Source of the DNA: Piliocolobus tephrosceles
Lineage: Eukaryota; Chordata; Mammalia; Primates; Cercopithecidae
Length of the DNA: 64,000 nucleotides
Reading direction: 5' to 3'
NCBI RefSeq assembly: GCF_002776525.5
Contig: NC_045436.1
Location: 162,930,519-162,994,518, forward strand
Part shown: positions 1-10,239 of the stretch, in pieces
Layout of the letters: every line of letters begins with the position of its first letter
How positions within the stretch are numbered: the first letter of the stretch is position 1
The notes under the pieces: model-generated
The model's database searches: none
Seen by the model: the letters and a program-made list of their open reading frames with translations, nothing else
What the model was told of the DNA's origin: nothing
Program-made: the position numbers and the translations under genes

Positions 1-1170
1 GCATGGTACTGGTACCAAAACAGAGATATAGACCAATGGAACAGAACAGAGTCCTCAGAAATAAAACCACACATCTACAGCCATCTGATCTTTGACAAAC
101 CTGAGAGAAACAAGAAATGGGGAAAGAATTCCCTATTTAATAAATGGTGCTGGGAAAATTGGCTAGCCATAAGTAGAAAGCTGAAACTGGATCCTTTCCT
201 TACTCCTTATACGAAAATTAATTCAAGATGGATTAGAGACTTAAATGTTAGACCTAATACCATAAAAACCCTAGAAGAAAACCTAGGTAGTACCATTCAG
301 GACATAGGCATGGGCAAGGACTTCATGTCTAAAACACCAAAAGCAACGACAGCAAAAGCCAAAATTGACAAATGGGATCTAATTAAACTAAAGAGCTTCT
401 GCACAGCAAAAGAAACTACCATCAGAGTGAACAGGCAACCTACAGAATGGGAGAAAATTTTTGCAATCTACTCATCTGACAAAGGACTAATATCCAGAAC
501 CTACAAAGAACTCAAACAAATTTACAAGAAAAAAACAAACAACCCCATCCAAAAGTGGGCAAAGGATATGAACAGACATTTCTCAAAAGAAGACATTCAT
601 ACAGCCAACAGACACATGAAAAAATGCTCATCATCACTGGCCATCAGAGAAATGCAAATCAAAACCACAACGAGATACCATCTCACACCAGTTAGAATGG
701 CAATCATTAAAAAGTCAGGAAACAACAGGTGCTGGAGAGGATGTGGAGAAATAGGAACACTTTTACACTATTGGTGGGATTGTAAACTAGTTCAACCATT
801 ATGGAAAATGGTATGGCGATTCCTCAAGGATCTAGATCTAGATGTACCATATGACCCAGCCATCCCACTACTGGGTATATACCCAGAGGATTATAAATCA
901 TGCTGCTATAAAGACACATGCACATGTATGTTTATTGCGGCACTATTCACAATAGCAAAGACTTGGAATCAACCCAAATGTCCATCTATGACAGACTGGA
1001 TTAAGAAAATGTGGCACACATACACCATGGAATACTATGCAGCCATAAAAAATGATGAGTTCGTGTCCTTTGTAGGGACATGGATGCAGCTGGAAACCAT
1101 CATTCTTAGCAAACTATCACAAGAACAGAAAACCAAACACCGCATGTTCTCACTCATACGTGGGAACTGA
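1..1170 (+). CDS. L1 ORF2 protein, C-terminal 389 residues (partial)
   Basis: ORF2p is the endonuclease and reverse transcriptase that drives LINE-1 and Alu retrotransposition by target-primed reverse transcription. Frame 1 is open from the first base to the TGA at 1168-1170, with no stop or frameshift. A methionine occurs at 310, but the frame continues upstream, so this is not the true start. The visible part corresponds to the region after the reverse transcriptase domain. It includes the C-terminal cysteine-rich motif: Cys codons at 730 and 742, His at 766 and Cys at 781, giving the CX3C-X7-H-X4-C spacing typical of L1. The protein ends in the usual LIRGN-type tail. About 389 of the roughly 1275 residues of a complete ORF2p are present; the endonuclease and RT domains would lie left of the window. 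There is no host function to infer. Confidence 0.88.
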   Translation, partial: AWYWYQNRDIDQWNRTESSEIKPHIYSHLIFDKPERNKKWGKNSLFNKWCWENWLAISRKLKLDPFLTPYTKINSRWIRDLNVRPNTIKTLEENLGSTIQDIGMGKDFMSKTPKATTAKAKIDKWDLIKLKSFCTAKETTIRVNRQPTEWEKIFAIYSSDKGLISRTYKELKQIYKKKTNNPIQKWAKDMNRHFSKEDIHTANRHMKKCSSSLAIREMQIKTTTRYHLTPVRMAIIKKSGNNRCWRGCGEIGTLLHYWWDCKLVQPLWKMVWRFLKDLDLDVPYDPAIPLLGIYPEDYKSCCYKDTCTCMFIAALFTIAKTWNQPKCPSMTDWIKKMWHTYTMEYYAAIKNDEFVSFVGTWMQLETIILSKLSQEQKTKHRMFSLIRGN

Positions 1171-1228
1171 ACAATGAGATCACCTGGACTCGGGAAGCGG
1201 AACATCACACACCGGGGCCTATCATGGC

Positions 1229-1249
1229 GGGGGGGCGGGGCGGGGAGGG
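1229..1249 (+). other. G-quadruplex-type tract in the L1 3' UTR
   Basis: Four G-runs of 7, 4, 4 and 3 bases are separated by single C, C and A bases. This fits the G3+N1-7 quadruplex pattern. G-rich tracts at this place are a known property of L1PA 3' UTRs. Confidence 0.7.
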
Positions 1250-1393
1250 ATTGCATTGGGAGTTATACCTGATATAAATGATGAATTGATGGGTGCTGAC
1301 GAGTTGATGGGTGCAGCACACCAACATGGCACGAGTATACCTATGTAACAAACCTGCACATTATGCACATGTAGCCTAGAACTTAAAGTATAA

Positions 1394-1396
1394 TAA

Positions 1397-1439
<43 letters not shown>

Positions 1440-1441
1440 AA
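1394..1441 (+). repeat. (AAAT)n microsatellite grown from the L1 poly-A tail
   Basis: About eleven AAAT units follow the L1 poly-A signal region directly. A second plain A-tract (1460-1474) follows after a 19-bp spacer beginning AAGAAGTATC. Confidence 0.9.
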
Positions 1442-1474
1442 AGAAGTATCTCTCACCTGAAAAAAAAAAAAAAA

Positions 1475-2704
1475 GAAAACACAGATGGTAGGATTGTCCC
1501 TATCCACAAACTCTTAGTTGTGCTTACTCTATATTCTGCGGACAAAGAATAAATACACACCTGCCTAGAGTTAGGATATGCTCTGCCTCATGGACATTTC
1601 TTTAAAATGACCTGGTCCAAAAGTGGTTACATGAGATGTGCTCAAAATGAGTACTATGCTGCTTTGATAAATGACCCTTCATTCATTCATTCAACAAATA
1701 ATGAGTTTCTGTAATGCGCTACTATATGGGACTTTATTCCTTTAAAAAAGACATGGGACTCAACATATGGTGAAAGAGAAAAAGACATGAACACTCACTG
1801 AAGATACAGAGAGATAAACGCTATGGCATGGATCCCCAGGAAGTCAGACTTAACTGAAGTTTCACATATTCAGAAATGAGCTGAATGCCTTTCTTACACA
1901 GATCTGTATTGCTCAGTTCAATTGTCTAGCTAACTGCCCAACATCAGCATCTCAACATGGGTTTGTTGTTCTCTGTTCATCTTGTGTACACAGTTACTCT
2001 AGTGAGTGATAAAACCTTTGTTTCTTTGAGAGAAACGATCCTCAAGTGAGAGATAAAACTTTAATGTGAGATGAAAAAGGCAGATAACTTGCCTTATGCT
2101 TCTAAACACAAGAAAATACCAACAGGCATGGAATTTAAGAGAAAACTAGTCATCTTTTCAAATATTAACACTGTAGAAACTATGCATATTTTAGAAGATG
2201 CCATCATGGGTCACAGATAAATGGCAAAGGCCTACATTAGTAAAAATTAGATGAAGAGAAACAGAGAAAAGAGAGAGAGCTCTTTGCACACAAGAAAGTA
2301 CTGAAGGACTAATTGTTCCTTTGTTTTGGAGTAAAAAGTTTGTAAAAGGATCAGAAGGACTCCCTTCTTCCCATTTTTGTAATTCCATGGAAATAATTGG
2401 CCTCTGCTCCCCATTTTTATAGTTCCACCTTAAGAAGGAGAGGAAAAACAGGAGATTCTAAAATCTTTCTAAAGAAACTAAGCAAGTGTGACTTAGCCCT
2501 TTCAGTCCTGTTTTTCAGAACCATCTCTGTTCAGGATGCATCTCTCCTTCTCCATGAGAAACCTAATCCCCATAAGGGCAAAAGAGAAGAGCAGGACAAA
2601 ACAGAGACAGCAACAGCTGCCTTTGCCTTCAACCTAGAGGATATGTTTAATTCTGTAAAAGCAAGTCTTATGGAATTCAGTTGAGGAACAGAAACACTGC
2701 AGGA
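1475..2704. other. No gene recognised; weak L2 tail-like patch at 1677-1740
   Basis: Mostly unassigned sequence. The ATTC run and following text at 1677-1740 resemble the antisense 3' end of L2. The ORFs across 2191-2684 show no recognisable domain and no codon bias I can support. Confidence 0.5.
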
Positions 2705-3038
2705 TTTTTTTTTTTTTTTTTTTTTGTTTGTTTGTTTGGTTTTTTTTTTTTTGAGATGAAGTTTTGCTCTTGTCACCCAGGCTGGAGTGTAACGGCACCA
2801 TCTTGGCTCACTACAACCTCCTCCTCCTCCTGGGTTCAAGCGATTCTCCTGCCTCAGCCTCCATAGTTGCTAGGATTAAAGGTGCCTGCCACCATGCCCG
2901 GCTAAATTTTCTATTTTTAGTTGAGGTATTGTTTCACCATTTTGGCCAGGCTGGTCTCGAACTCCTGACCTTAGGCAATCTACCCACGTCGGCCTCCCAA
3001 AATGCTGGGATTACAGGTGTGAGCCACTGCTCCCAGCT
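2705..3038 (-). mobile_element. Alu, antisense
   Basis: It begins with a T-rich tail (2705-2752, interrupted by GTTT units) and reads the reverse complement of a complete dimeric Alu. It ends at the inverted GGCCGGGCG-type start. Scattered differences suggest an AluS/J-age copy. The ORFs here are translated Alu. Confidence 0.95.
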
Positions 3039-3735
3039 CCATGCTGCACTTTCAATCAGCTTTATTACTAACAAAGCTGATCCTTGTTCCCCATTTACCT
3101 AACTCCTAGCATCTACTTCTCAGTTGGCTCCAAGCTTAGGAAGGTAAACATCAGGTGTTATTCATTAGCCACACAGTCCCTGTTTTGCAGATTCCTTTCA
3201 GCAGCATTCATCAAGATTGTTTCACATTGCTTTATATTTGCTTAACTCTGAAACTCTCCCTGCCAAGTTTCCATTATGAAATTACTTTAGGCTGTTCTAA
3301 ATGCTGGGAAATTGTGTCCAACCACATGGGCTTTCTTCCTTCACCAGGTGTCCATGACACCTCATAAATGTGGCTCTGTATCAGACTTATTTCTCCTTAA
3401 ATTACAGTTACTTGAGTATTTGTTTGATTTGCCATGCTAAACTCCACCCTCACATCACTGAGCCACCTGCTCCAGCTTCTGCCCCTCTTCCACGTGACTG
3501 AACTTGCAGCTCTGCAGTAACATGACTTAATCTTGTTTGCAGATCCTGCAATGTCTGGTGGAGTGTCAGGTACACAAACTAACAAAAGGAAGTCACCAGC
3601 TCCTCCTGCTTTACTTCAAGATACAGATACCATCACAATTCCAAACAACTATTAAAATATCTCTATGCTTATATTAGCAGTAAATCTGTTGTCTCCTTTA
3701 CCACTTGGTTCAGTTTAGAAGGATGTATTTCTCTA
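3039..3735. other. No gene or recognisable repeat
   Basis: About 700 bases of unassigned sequence. Short ORFs show no domain or known motif. Confidence 0.45.
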
Positions 3736-3750
3736 AATGGGTCCAGTTCT

Positions 3751-3939
3751 CTCTGGGGACTTGGGGAAAAGGGTGGGAAGGTGGTGAGGGATAAAAGACT
3801 ACTAATTAGGTACAGTGTATACTGCTTGGGCGATGCATGCACCAAAATCTCGCAAATCACCACTAAAGAACTTACTCATGTAGCCAAACACCACCTGTTC
3901 CCTAGAAACCTATGGAAATAAAAATAATAAAATAAAGTC
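3751..3939 (+). mobile_element. 5'-truncated LINE-1 (L1PB/L1PA-old type), 3' UTR only
   Basis: The text matches an L1P 3' UTR: a GGGACTTGGGG block, then the ACTACTAATTAGG and CACCTGTTCCC blocks, and a terminal A-rich tail. The copy is flanked by a 15-bp TSD, AATGGGTCCAGTTCT at 3736-3750 and AATGGGTCTAGTTCT at 3940-3954 (14 of 15 identical). This fixes both ends and shows a classical retrotransposition. Confidence 0.85.
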
Positions 3940-3954
3940 AATGGGTCTAGTTCT

Positions 3955-5174
3955 GCTTGCAAATGTCAGCAAAAGAGAGAAATGGAGGGTCTGGCCAGTG
4001 ATCACACCAAGACATCTAGATTGCAATGATTTCTGTCACTCATGTATTCTCTTTCCTTATGGGAAAGCTACTATGTTTAGGGACATCTGGGTTTTTCCTA
4101 CCAGTCAGCTGGGACCATCTCAGTCCATCAAAGAGATTCTAGTTGCATCCTATTCTAGATGACACGTTGCCCTCTATGCAAAATTTCCTGTACCTACAGT
4201 TATCTGATCAACTATAAGCCAAGTGACTTTGGAGGGAGAAGGTTTGATCAAGGTTCAAAATGTTCTGTTCCACACTCACACACATACGCTCATTGTGCCA
4301 TCATGAAATTGAGTAACTCTTCCCTGAAAATAGAATGATGCTCTAAACTTACCAGCTGGGTCCACCTAACAAAGCAACTGACAGCCTCTACAGCTAAAAT
4401 GTAAAATAAAATAAATTTCACCTCACTAGGCACCTCACTAAAATGCCTTCTGCTCAGAAAATACGTGTGTATGTGTCTGTTTGCCAAGACATAGTTTCAA
4501 ATATTTTTAAAAATATAAATGCTTTTAGGAAGGACACAGACACTCCAATTCCCCATAGCATCTACCAAAACATGGAAACTTCACAGATTCTCTCTCTGCC
4601 TGGCCTCTGTAGACATTTGAGTTTGAGCATTCGGCATTACAGGTCCACATGATTAACTGCACTCCTGGGGCTGTGGGGATAAAACACACACACAAGGCCA
4701 CGTGAGCTGTTATTGATCCTGGGGCTCTTTTTAGCATCTTGTCCTCTGAATAACCACAGGTAGAGAGATGGAAATTGGAGGCTCGTCTGCAGAAGGAAAG
4801 ACAACACCACAGTCACCCACAAGACTGAGACTTTTCCCAAGTCATGCATGTTAGTTTGATGGTCAGAATGTCTGCTGAATCGTTAAAACATCTGTTCCAA
4901 GGGATGCATTGAAGTAGGTGGGTCACTGTCCTGTGGGTGGCCACAAGGGCCATCTGCGAGAGATGGGGTGAGTCGAGGAGTGATAAAGAAGTGGAGCCAG
5001 ATGCTCCCCCAACCATGAAAACTCTGCTTTAATCTATTTTGCATATTGCTGGTTCCACTAGGAGAAAACAAAGCAGTTGAGAAAACCATTGGGATAGGTT
5101 ACAATCATTTTTAAAAAGTACTCTCTTTATAGAACACCACACTTCATTTCTTTTGCTTAAGAGTATCTGAAAAA
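3955..5174. other. No gene or recognisable repeat (about 1.2 kb)
   Basis: Unassigned sequence. Several 60-70 codon ORFs occur on both strands with no recognisable motif. Confidence 0.45.
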
Positions 5175-5354
5175 TAGTGGTCCTCAACCTTGGATTTGCA
5201 TTAGAATAATCTGGGGGAGATTTTTAAAAAACTGATGCCAGAGCTCAACTCCCACAGATTCTGATTTACAATGTGTCTGGGACTTGACCTAAGCATGGAA
5301 GGTTTTTAAAACTCTTGGCTGATTCTGATGTGCAGCCAGGGTTAAGAACCTCTG
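5175..5354 (+). mobile_element. MER5A-type hAT-Charlie nonautonomous DNA transposon
   Basis: The ends read TAGTGGTCCTCAACC and GTTAAGAACCTCTG, the near-perfect terminal inverted repeats of MER5A. The internal text matches the family. It is diverged, and the 8-bp TSD is no longer visible. Confidence 0.9.
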
Positions 5355-5374
5355 CTGGAGAGGGTAGAGGACAG

Positions 5375-5465
5375 ATTTTAGAGTCAGGGAGATGGGGTAG
5401 ACTCCTGACTCATCTCTAACTGCCCATAATGTAAGCTAATTACATAAACTCTCAGAGCTTACATT
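5375..5465 (+). repeat. Possible MIR fragment
   Basis: It resembles the MIR head: a GAGTC box, then a TGACTCATCTCTAACTGCC-like segment and a CTCTCAGAGCTT segment. It is degraded. Confidence 0.45.
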
Positions 5466-5595
5466 TTATGCTCTTATATGTGTGAATGGATTTGTGTGTG
5501 TGCATGTGTATGCGTGTTATTATCCACTTATCACCTTTTTCTTTTCATAATAGTTTCAGGTACCTTGAAGAAATGACTTGAAGAAATGCATGTAG

Positions 5596-5889
5596 GGCCA
5601 GGCGTGGTGGCTCACGTCTGTAATTCCAGCACTTTCGGAGGCTGAGGTGGGCGTATCACCTAAGGTTAGGAGCTCGAGAACAGCCTAACCAACATGGCAA
5701 AACCTGTCTCTACTAAAAAATACAAAAATTAGCAGGGCATGGTGGTACATACATGTAATATCAGCTACCCAGGAGGCTGAAGCATGAGAATGGCTTGAAC
5801 CCATGAGGCAGAGGTTGTGGTGAACCAAGATTGCACGACTGTACTCCAGCCTGGGCAACAGAAAAAGACTGTCAAAAAAAAAAAAAAAA
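5596..5889 (+). mobile_element. Alu, full length
   Basis: It starts GGCCAGGCGTGGTGGCTCAC and runs through both monomers to a 15-A tail. Upstream AAATGCATGTA and downstream AAAGTATGTA look like a decayed TSD. A 13-bp tandem duplication (CTTGAAGAAATGA) lies just upstream at 5564-5589. Confidence 0.95.
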
Positions 5890-6182
5890 GTATGTAAGAT
5901 AGCAAGGAAATTCTGGAAAAGAAAAATAAAATCATAATAGAATATTCTCCAGTGGTTGTCGTACACAGACCTCCTCACTTTCTGGGACTTCTTAGGAGTG
6001 GGTATAAATAAAGACAGACACAAAACTACTTGCACCATCTACAACTTCAACAAGCTGCTGACTACTCAAGAATCACTACCAAGAGGGTTTTGTTCTGCAG
6101 GTCCTCCAAAGAAGACACTGTGATGTGGTAAATCAAATCCTCAAAAGCCACAGTAAAACCAATATGTAAAACCTCTATGGGG
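5890..6182. other. No gene or recognisable repeat
   Basis: Unassigned sequence. The minus-strand ORF reaching through 6038 is partly antisense Alu. Confidence 0.4.
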
Positions 6183-6265
6183 CTGAGCCTCAGTTTCCTA
6201 CATCTATAAAATGGAGAAGATGGCAGAGACTACTGGTACCTACTCGATAACCAGTTTCTTCCTCC
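6183..6265 (+). repeat. MIR 3'-core fragment
   Basis: GAGCCTCAGTTTCCT followed by a CATCTATAAAATGGAGAAG stretch matches the conserved MIR core. Confidence 0.6.
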
Positions 6266-6821
6266 TTAATGATAGAACCATGTTTTTCTTAGGAGTAACA
6301 ACGTGACCATGCAAGCAAAGTGAGGAGGAAGAGGAGGAGAAAAGGGAGGAGGAGGAAAAAGAAAAGCCCTCTATCTTTTCCATTTGCAAATGAGTGTAGC
6401 CAATTGGATATGAGTAAAAGTTCTTAAAAACATGGTTTTCAAGGAAACCTCCTTAAAGGGGACTGCCCCAGGTGGGAAAAGTGCTCTTCTGTTCTTTTTC
6501 TTCCTAATTTATAACAAAAGTGTGCTAACAGGAGCTGCAGCAACAACCTTAGGACCATAATGAAGAACAGAAAGAATTTCAGAGAGCTTGGTTCTGAACA
6601 ATGAACCACTAAACTATAGCCAGTGAAACTTAGATTCCTCATTACATTAGGTTATAAAAATAAGTGCTTTTTTGTTTACATTGTTATAGTTAAGTCTCAA
6701 CTTATAGCCAACCTCAGTTCTTAACTAACACAGAGACAACTATGTCTTATAGTATTGTGAGAATTAAGTTAATAAACGTAGTCAGAATTTCTGGTATATC
6801 CTAGTGTTAATTTTTTTAATC
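6266..6821. other. Unresolved; possible old LTR-like sequence, with purine tract 6321-6366
   Basis: A GGA/AGG-rich run occurs at 6321-6366. The stretch 6440-6700 faintly resembles the R-U5 part of an old LTR, but I cannot name a family. No gene is supported. Confidence 0.3.
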
Positions 6822-6912
6822 ATCCATTCCACTAGTACTTATGAAATGCCTACTCTGCGCCCATTCTCTATTCTAGAGAACACAGTCTTGTCCTCATGGA
6901 GATTCATTTTAA
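6822..6912 (-). repeat. L2 3'-end fragment, antisense
   Basis: The order of the ATTCCACTAGTACTTATGAA block, a TGCCTACTCTGCGCCC block and a CTCATGGAGATTCA block is the reverse complement of the L2 3' end. Confidence 0.6.
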
Positions 6913-7216
6913 TAAACACTACCACTCTTTGCTCAAAGGTTTTCCTAAATTTTCATCACTATATATGTCTTGAAAAACACATTAGGTTATTCAAAAACTG
7001 AATTTACATATTACTACTTTATATGACACATTGGAAGCACTAAATCCATACATCTGTCTATTGGTTAATAGCATTTGCTTGTTTGTGTGTGTGTTTTCTT
7101 TTTAAGTATTAAATATATCTAAAACACAGCCTTTGCTCTCAAGAATCATAAATTTCTACTAGGAGAGATAAGACTAGAATAGATAACAAACAAGACCAGA
7201 CAGTCAATAATGTTAG

Positions 7217-7444
7217 TAGCTAACATCTACCAACCCGGCGTATTATGTGTCTTGCATTTTCCAAGCATGTCACAGGATGTATCTGATTTATTCCCCACAT
7301 CAGTCTTTTGAGAGACTGAATAATATTATCTTTATTTGTACCCTAAGTAAATTGCCTAAAATCATACAGAGCCTAAGTGGTAGTGCCAGCATCCAAACCC
7401 AGTTAGTCCAATACCAGAACCTGCGTACTCCATTACTGCTCTAA
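7217..7444 (-). mobile_element. MIR, near full length, antisense
   Basis: The order of boxes is that of an inverted MIR: TAGCTAACATCTACC start, then TTTGTACCCTAAGTAAATTG, a GTGGTAGTGCCAGCATCC box and a final CTCCATTACTGCTC. Antisense L2-like text may precede it (7130-7216). Confidence 0.75.
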
Positions 7445-8279
7445 ACAAACCCCAGGTTATCCAAGGATGCCAAGGAGAGACAATGGGAGCCAGCAATGAG
7501 AAGTTTGTTGAAAACCTCTTCGTGGAGCTCCTCCTTCTGTATGCCAGGCATTGTTTGGGATGCAAATATCTATTTAAGTGAACACACAAATAAGCAAAAA
7601 CAGAAAGGTAGCAAGGAAAACTGCCCACCAGTTTGTATAATGGCCAGAAAGTATATTGTCATGGTAGAAGTCATCACTTCGGCTGAAGCAAAGGTTTTAT
7701 GCTGGGTACAAAGGGAGACAGATGTTTTTTAGTATTTTAAATATCTGCAGACAAGGAAAATACAACATGTTCCTCAGTAATCCACACCAGTCGCTGAGAC
7801 AGCTCACTGTCAGTGGCTCTTTCCCCACTCTCTTCCAAATTGCTTGTGGACTAATTAAGCCTTTGTTCTCTCTTCTTCCCTCACGGAGGACCCAAGGGAT
7901 GACTGTTATTTTTAATCTGATATTTTATTTTCCCTTCCTCCTTTCTTCTAAAAAAAAAAGAAGAAGAACTAAAAAAATAAAATAAAGGTATCAAAGTGAG
8001 AGTCTGTAACAGCCTGACCAAATTCAGTGAGATGTGAAAGGTGGTGACCAGCACTACGAATTGGAAATAGTATTTCAAGGACAGCTCTGCTAGGAAGCAG
8101 TTGTCTGCAGGAAGTGTGGTCACTAGTGAGAGAAGGGCCACAAAGTCATCCCCGTTAGAAACCCATTGTCACAAGTTGTGATTATGCTTTTAATCCTGTC
8201 CCAAGGGCGCTTTGCTTTCTCAGACCACAGTGAGCCAAAATGAAGTGTGGTTCATTTCTCTGTAGGAGTAAACAGTCTT
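7445..8279. other. No gene; possible L2 antisense traces near 7535-7640
   Basis: TATGCCAGGCATTGTTTGGG resembles the inverted L2 end. The rest, including an A/AAG-rich patch at 7950-7990, is unassigned. Confidence 0.4.
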
Positions 8280-8578
8280 AGCCAGGCGTCGTGACTCACA
8301 CCCGTAATCCCAGCACTTTGGGAAACCGAATCAGGTGGATCACCTGAGGTCAGGAGTTCGAGACCAGCCTGGCCAACATGGTGAAACCTTGTCTCTACTA
8401 AAAATACAAAAATTAGCATGGCGTGGTGGTGTGCATCTGTAGTCCCAACTACTTGGGAGGCTGAGGCAGAAAAATCGCTTGAACCTGGGAGGTGGAGGTT
8501 GCAGTGAGCCGCGATCACGCCATTGCCCTGCTGCCTGGGTGTCAGAGTGAGATTCCATCCCCCCCCCAAAAAAAAAAA
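8280..8578 (+). mobile_element. Alu, full length
   Basis: Complete dimeric Alu with a short C9-A11 tail. It begins GCCAGGCGTCGTGACTCACA. The copy is jammed against the L1M 3' fragment that follows. AGTAAACA and AGTAGACA at the edges may be a decayed TSD. Confidence 0.95.
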
Positions 8579-9010
8579 GTAGACATAGCCCAAAATTCCA
8601 TCTGAATGGATAAACAAAATGTGGTATATCCTTATAATGGGATATTATTGAGCAATAAAAAAGGACTAAGTACTGACATATACTATAATATGGATGAACT
8701 TCAAAATTATTATGCTAAGCTGAAGAAGCTAGATACAAAGCATTGCATATTGTGTGATTACATTTACATGAACTTTCAAAATATGTGAATCCATAAAGAT
8801 AGAATGTAGATTAGGGTTGTCACATTCTGTTTTTATGGATTCACATTTTGGGGTACAAGGTCTCCCTTAAGGTTAATGAAAATGTCTTGGAACTAGAAAG
8901 AGGTGATGGTTGCACAACACTGTAAATGTATGAAATTCCTCGAAGTATACATTTTAAAATGATTAATCTTTAATTTTGATATGCAAATTTTACCTCAATT
9001 TTAAAGATAA
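8579..9010 (+). mobile_element. Old L1M 3' end (ORF2 tail and 3' UTR)
   Basis: It reads the ORF2 end of an L1M element (GAATGGATAAACAAAATGTGG, then GGATATTATTGAGCAATAAA), followed by an L1M 3' UTR with GGTGATGGTTGCACAACACTG. The ORF2 frame is broken. Confidence 0.9.
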
Positions 9011-9449
9011 TTTTAAATTATACATTTTAAATATCTTAGATCCATGTTGACCATGGAGTGCATTGCTTTTATTTTCCTCTAGGAGGATCTGCTACTAGTA
9101 GTTGGCTGACAGCTTCCACCTGCTAAGCTCTCAGGTTTCCCAAATTCTTGGGGATATTTGTGCCTCAAACACATGGTTTCCATGGTTGCTCCCAGTCAGT
9201 GACTGAGCACAGCAGGGGCCCTAGAGCCCACTCCTACCCAGTGCAGGATTCATCTGGAGGCCATCTTCACTTAGAGCTGCACCACACTCTGAGGTTCCTT
9301 CCACTCAATTCTACTTCCTTCCCTCTCTTCTTTCACAAATGTCAGGCTTGCATTTTGCTCCCCTGCCTCCTCCTGCTCCTTACCACTTTATTAATCAAAT
9401 ACATCTCTAGCATACATCTAATCTTATCTTGGAGAGCCTAACTGATATG
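9011..9449. other. Unresolved; possible fragment of an old LTR
   Basis: The pyrimidine-rich 9300-9440 segment and its GGAGAGCCTAACTGATATGC end recall the 3' end of old mammalian LTRs. I cannot assign a family. Confidence 0.3.
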
Positions 9450-9530
9450 CAGTCAAATAAATTGCCCAGAAAAACACAGTCAATAGGTGGCAAAGCCAAA
9501 ACTCAGTATCTGTGCTACGAACCATCACCA
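9450..9530 (-). repeat. MIR core, antisense
   Basis: AAATTGCCCAGAAAAACACA and AGGTGGCAAAGCC are the inverted MIR core boxes. Confidence 0.6.
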
Positions 9531-9599
9531 ACTGAACGCGGATACAAAATTGCATTTATTTGATAATGAGAACTATCTAAATAGGGTTTTTATGTATTC

Positions 9600-9705
9600 C
9601 CTGGTGGAGTGGTTCTGACCCTTTCACTAAATAGCATGATTTTGAGTAAACCACTTACCTTTCTGTATCTCTATTTTTAAAATGTGAAAATAAGAGGTGA
9701 CCCTC
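9600..9705 (+). repeat. MIR fragment
   Basis: TGAGTAAACCACTTACCTTT followed by CTGTATCTCTATTTTTAAAA matches the MIR core in sense. Confidence 0.5.
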
Positions 9706-9779
9706 TTGAAACTTACTAACTACTCTTCTTCCTGTGTCCATGTTGATTTCACGAATCCATTTCAGCCCTTTCTCACTCT

Positions 9780-10118
9780 AAGACCCTGTGTCCCCACCCA
9801 AATCTCAACTTGAGTTGTATCTCCCAGAATTTCCACATGTTGTGGAAGGGACCCAGGAGGAGGTAATTGAATCATGGAGGCCGGTCTTTCCCATGCGATT
9901 CTCATGATAGTAAGTAAGTCTCACAAGATGGGCTTATCAGAGGGTTCTGCTTTTGCTGCTTCTTCATTTTCTCTTGCCTACCACCATGTGAGAAGTGGCT
10001 TTTACCTCCCACCATGATTCTGAGGCCGCCCCAGCTATGTGTAATTGTAAATCCAGTTATACCTCCTTTTCTTCCCAAATGTATGTCTTTATCAGCGGAA
10101 TGAAAATGGACTAATACA
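9780..10118 (+). mobile_element. MaLR solo LTR (THE1/MST type), 5' end eroded
   Basis: The text runs from TGTGTCCCCACCCAAATCTC through the TCATGATAGTAAGTAAGTC box and ends AATGGACTAATACA, the diagnostic THE1/MST 3' end. No TSD is visible because the left end is lost. Confidence 0.92.
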
Positions 10119-10239
10119 GACACCAAGCAGCTATTCTAACTGATTGAATTGGGTGTACGGATGATGGAACTTATTTACTTCAGATGTGCAAGGGTCCAGT
10201 CCAGTCTAGTCCTGCCTCGTATGATTAAATTATCACATT

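Larger units (their letters stand above)
1..1441 (+). mobile_element. Young LINE-1 (L1PA lineage), 3' part, entering from the left edge
   Basis: The element holds the 3' third of ORF2, then a 3' UTR (1171-1390) with a G-rich tract, the signature ending in a run of CATGTAGCCTAGAACTTAAAG type, and an AAAT-rich tail. ORF2 is undamaged over the visible part, which argues for a recent insertion. The 3' UTR carries the 18-bp tandem duplication discussed in the findings and differs from the human and ape L1PA2/L1Hs form. The 5' end and the left TSD lie outside the window, so I cannot say whether the element is full length. Confidence 0.95.

Noticed and set aside
2531..3102. ORFs of 61-112 codons on both strands
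   Set aside because: They lie within or run out of the antisense Alu at 2705-3038; translated Alu sequence is not a gene.
5564..5589. 13-bp direct repeat CTTGAAGAAATGA before the Alu
   Set aside because: Plain local tandem duplication; not the Alu TSD and not a regulatory array.
8252..8617. 121-codon minus-strand ORF
   Set aside because: It is the familiar translation of antisense Alu, ending in the flanking sequence.
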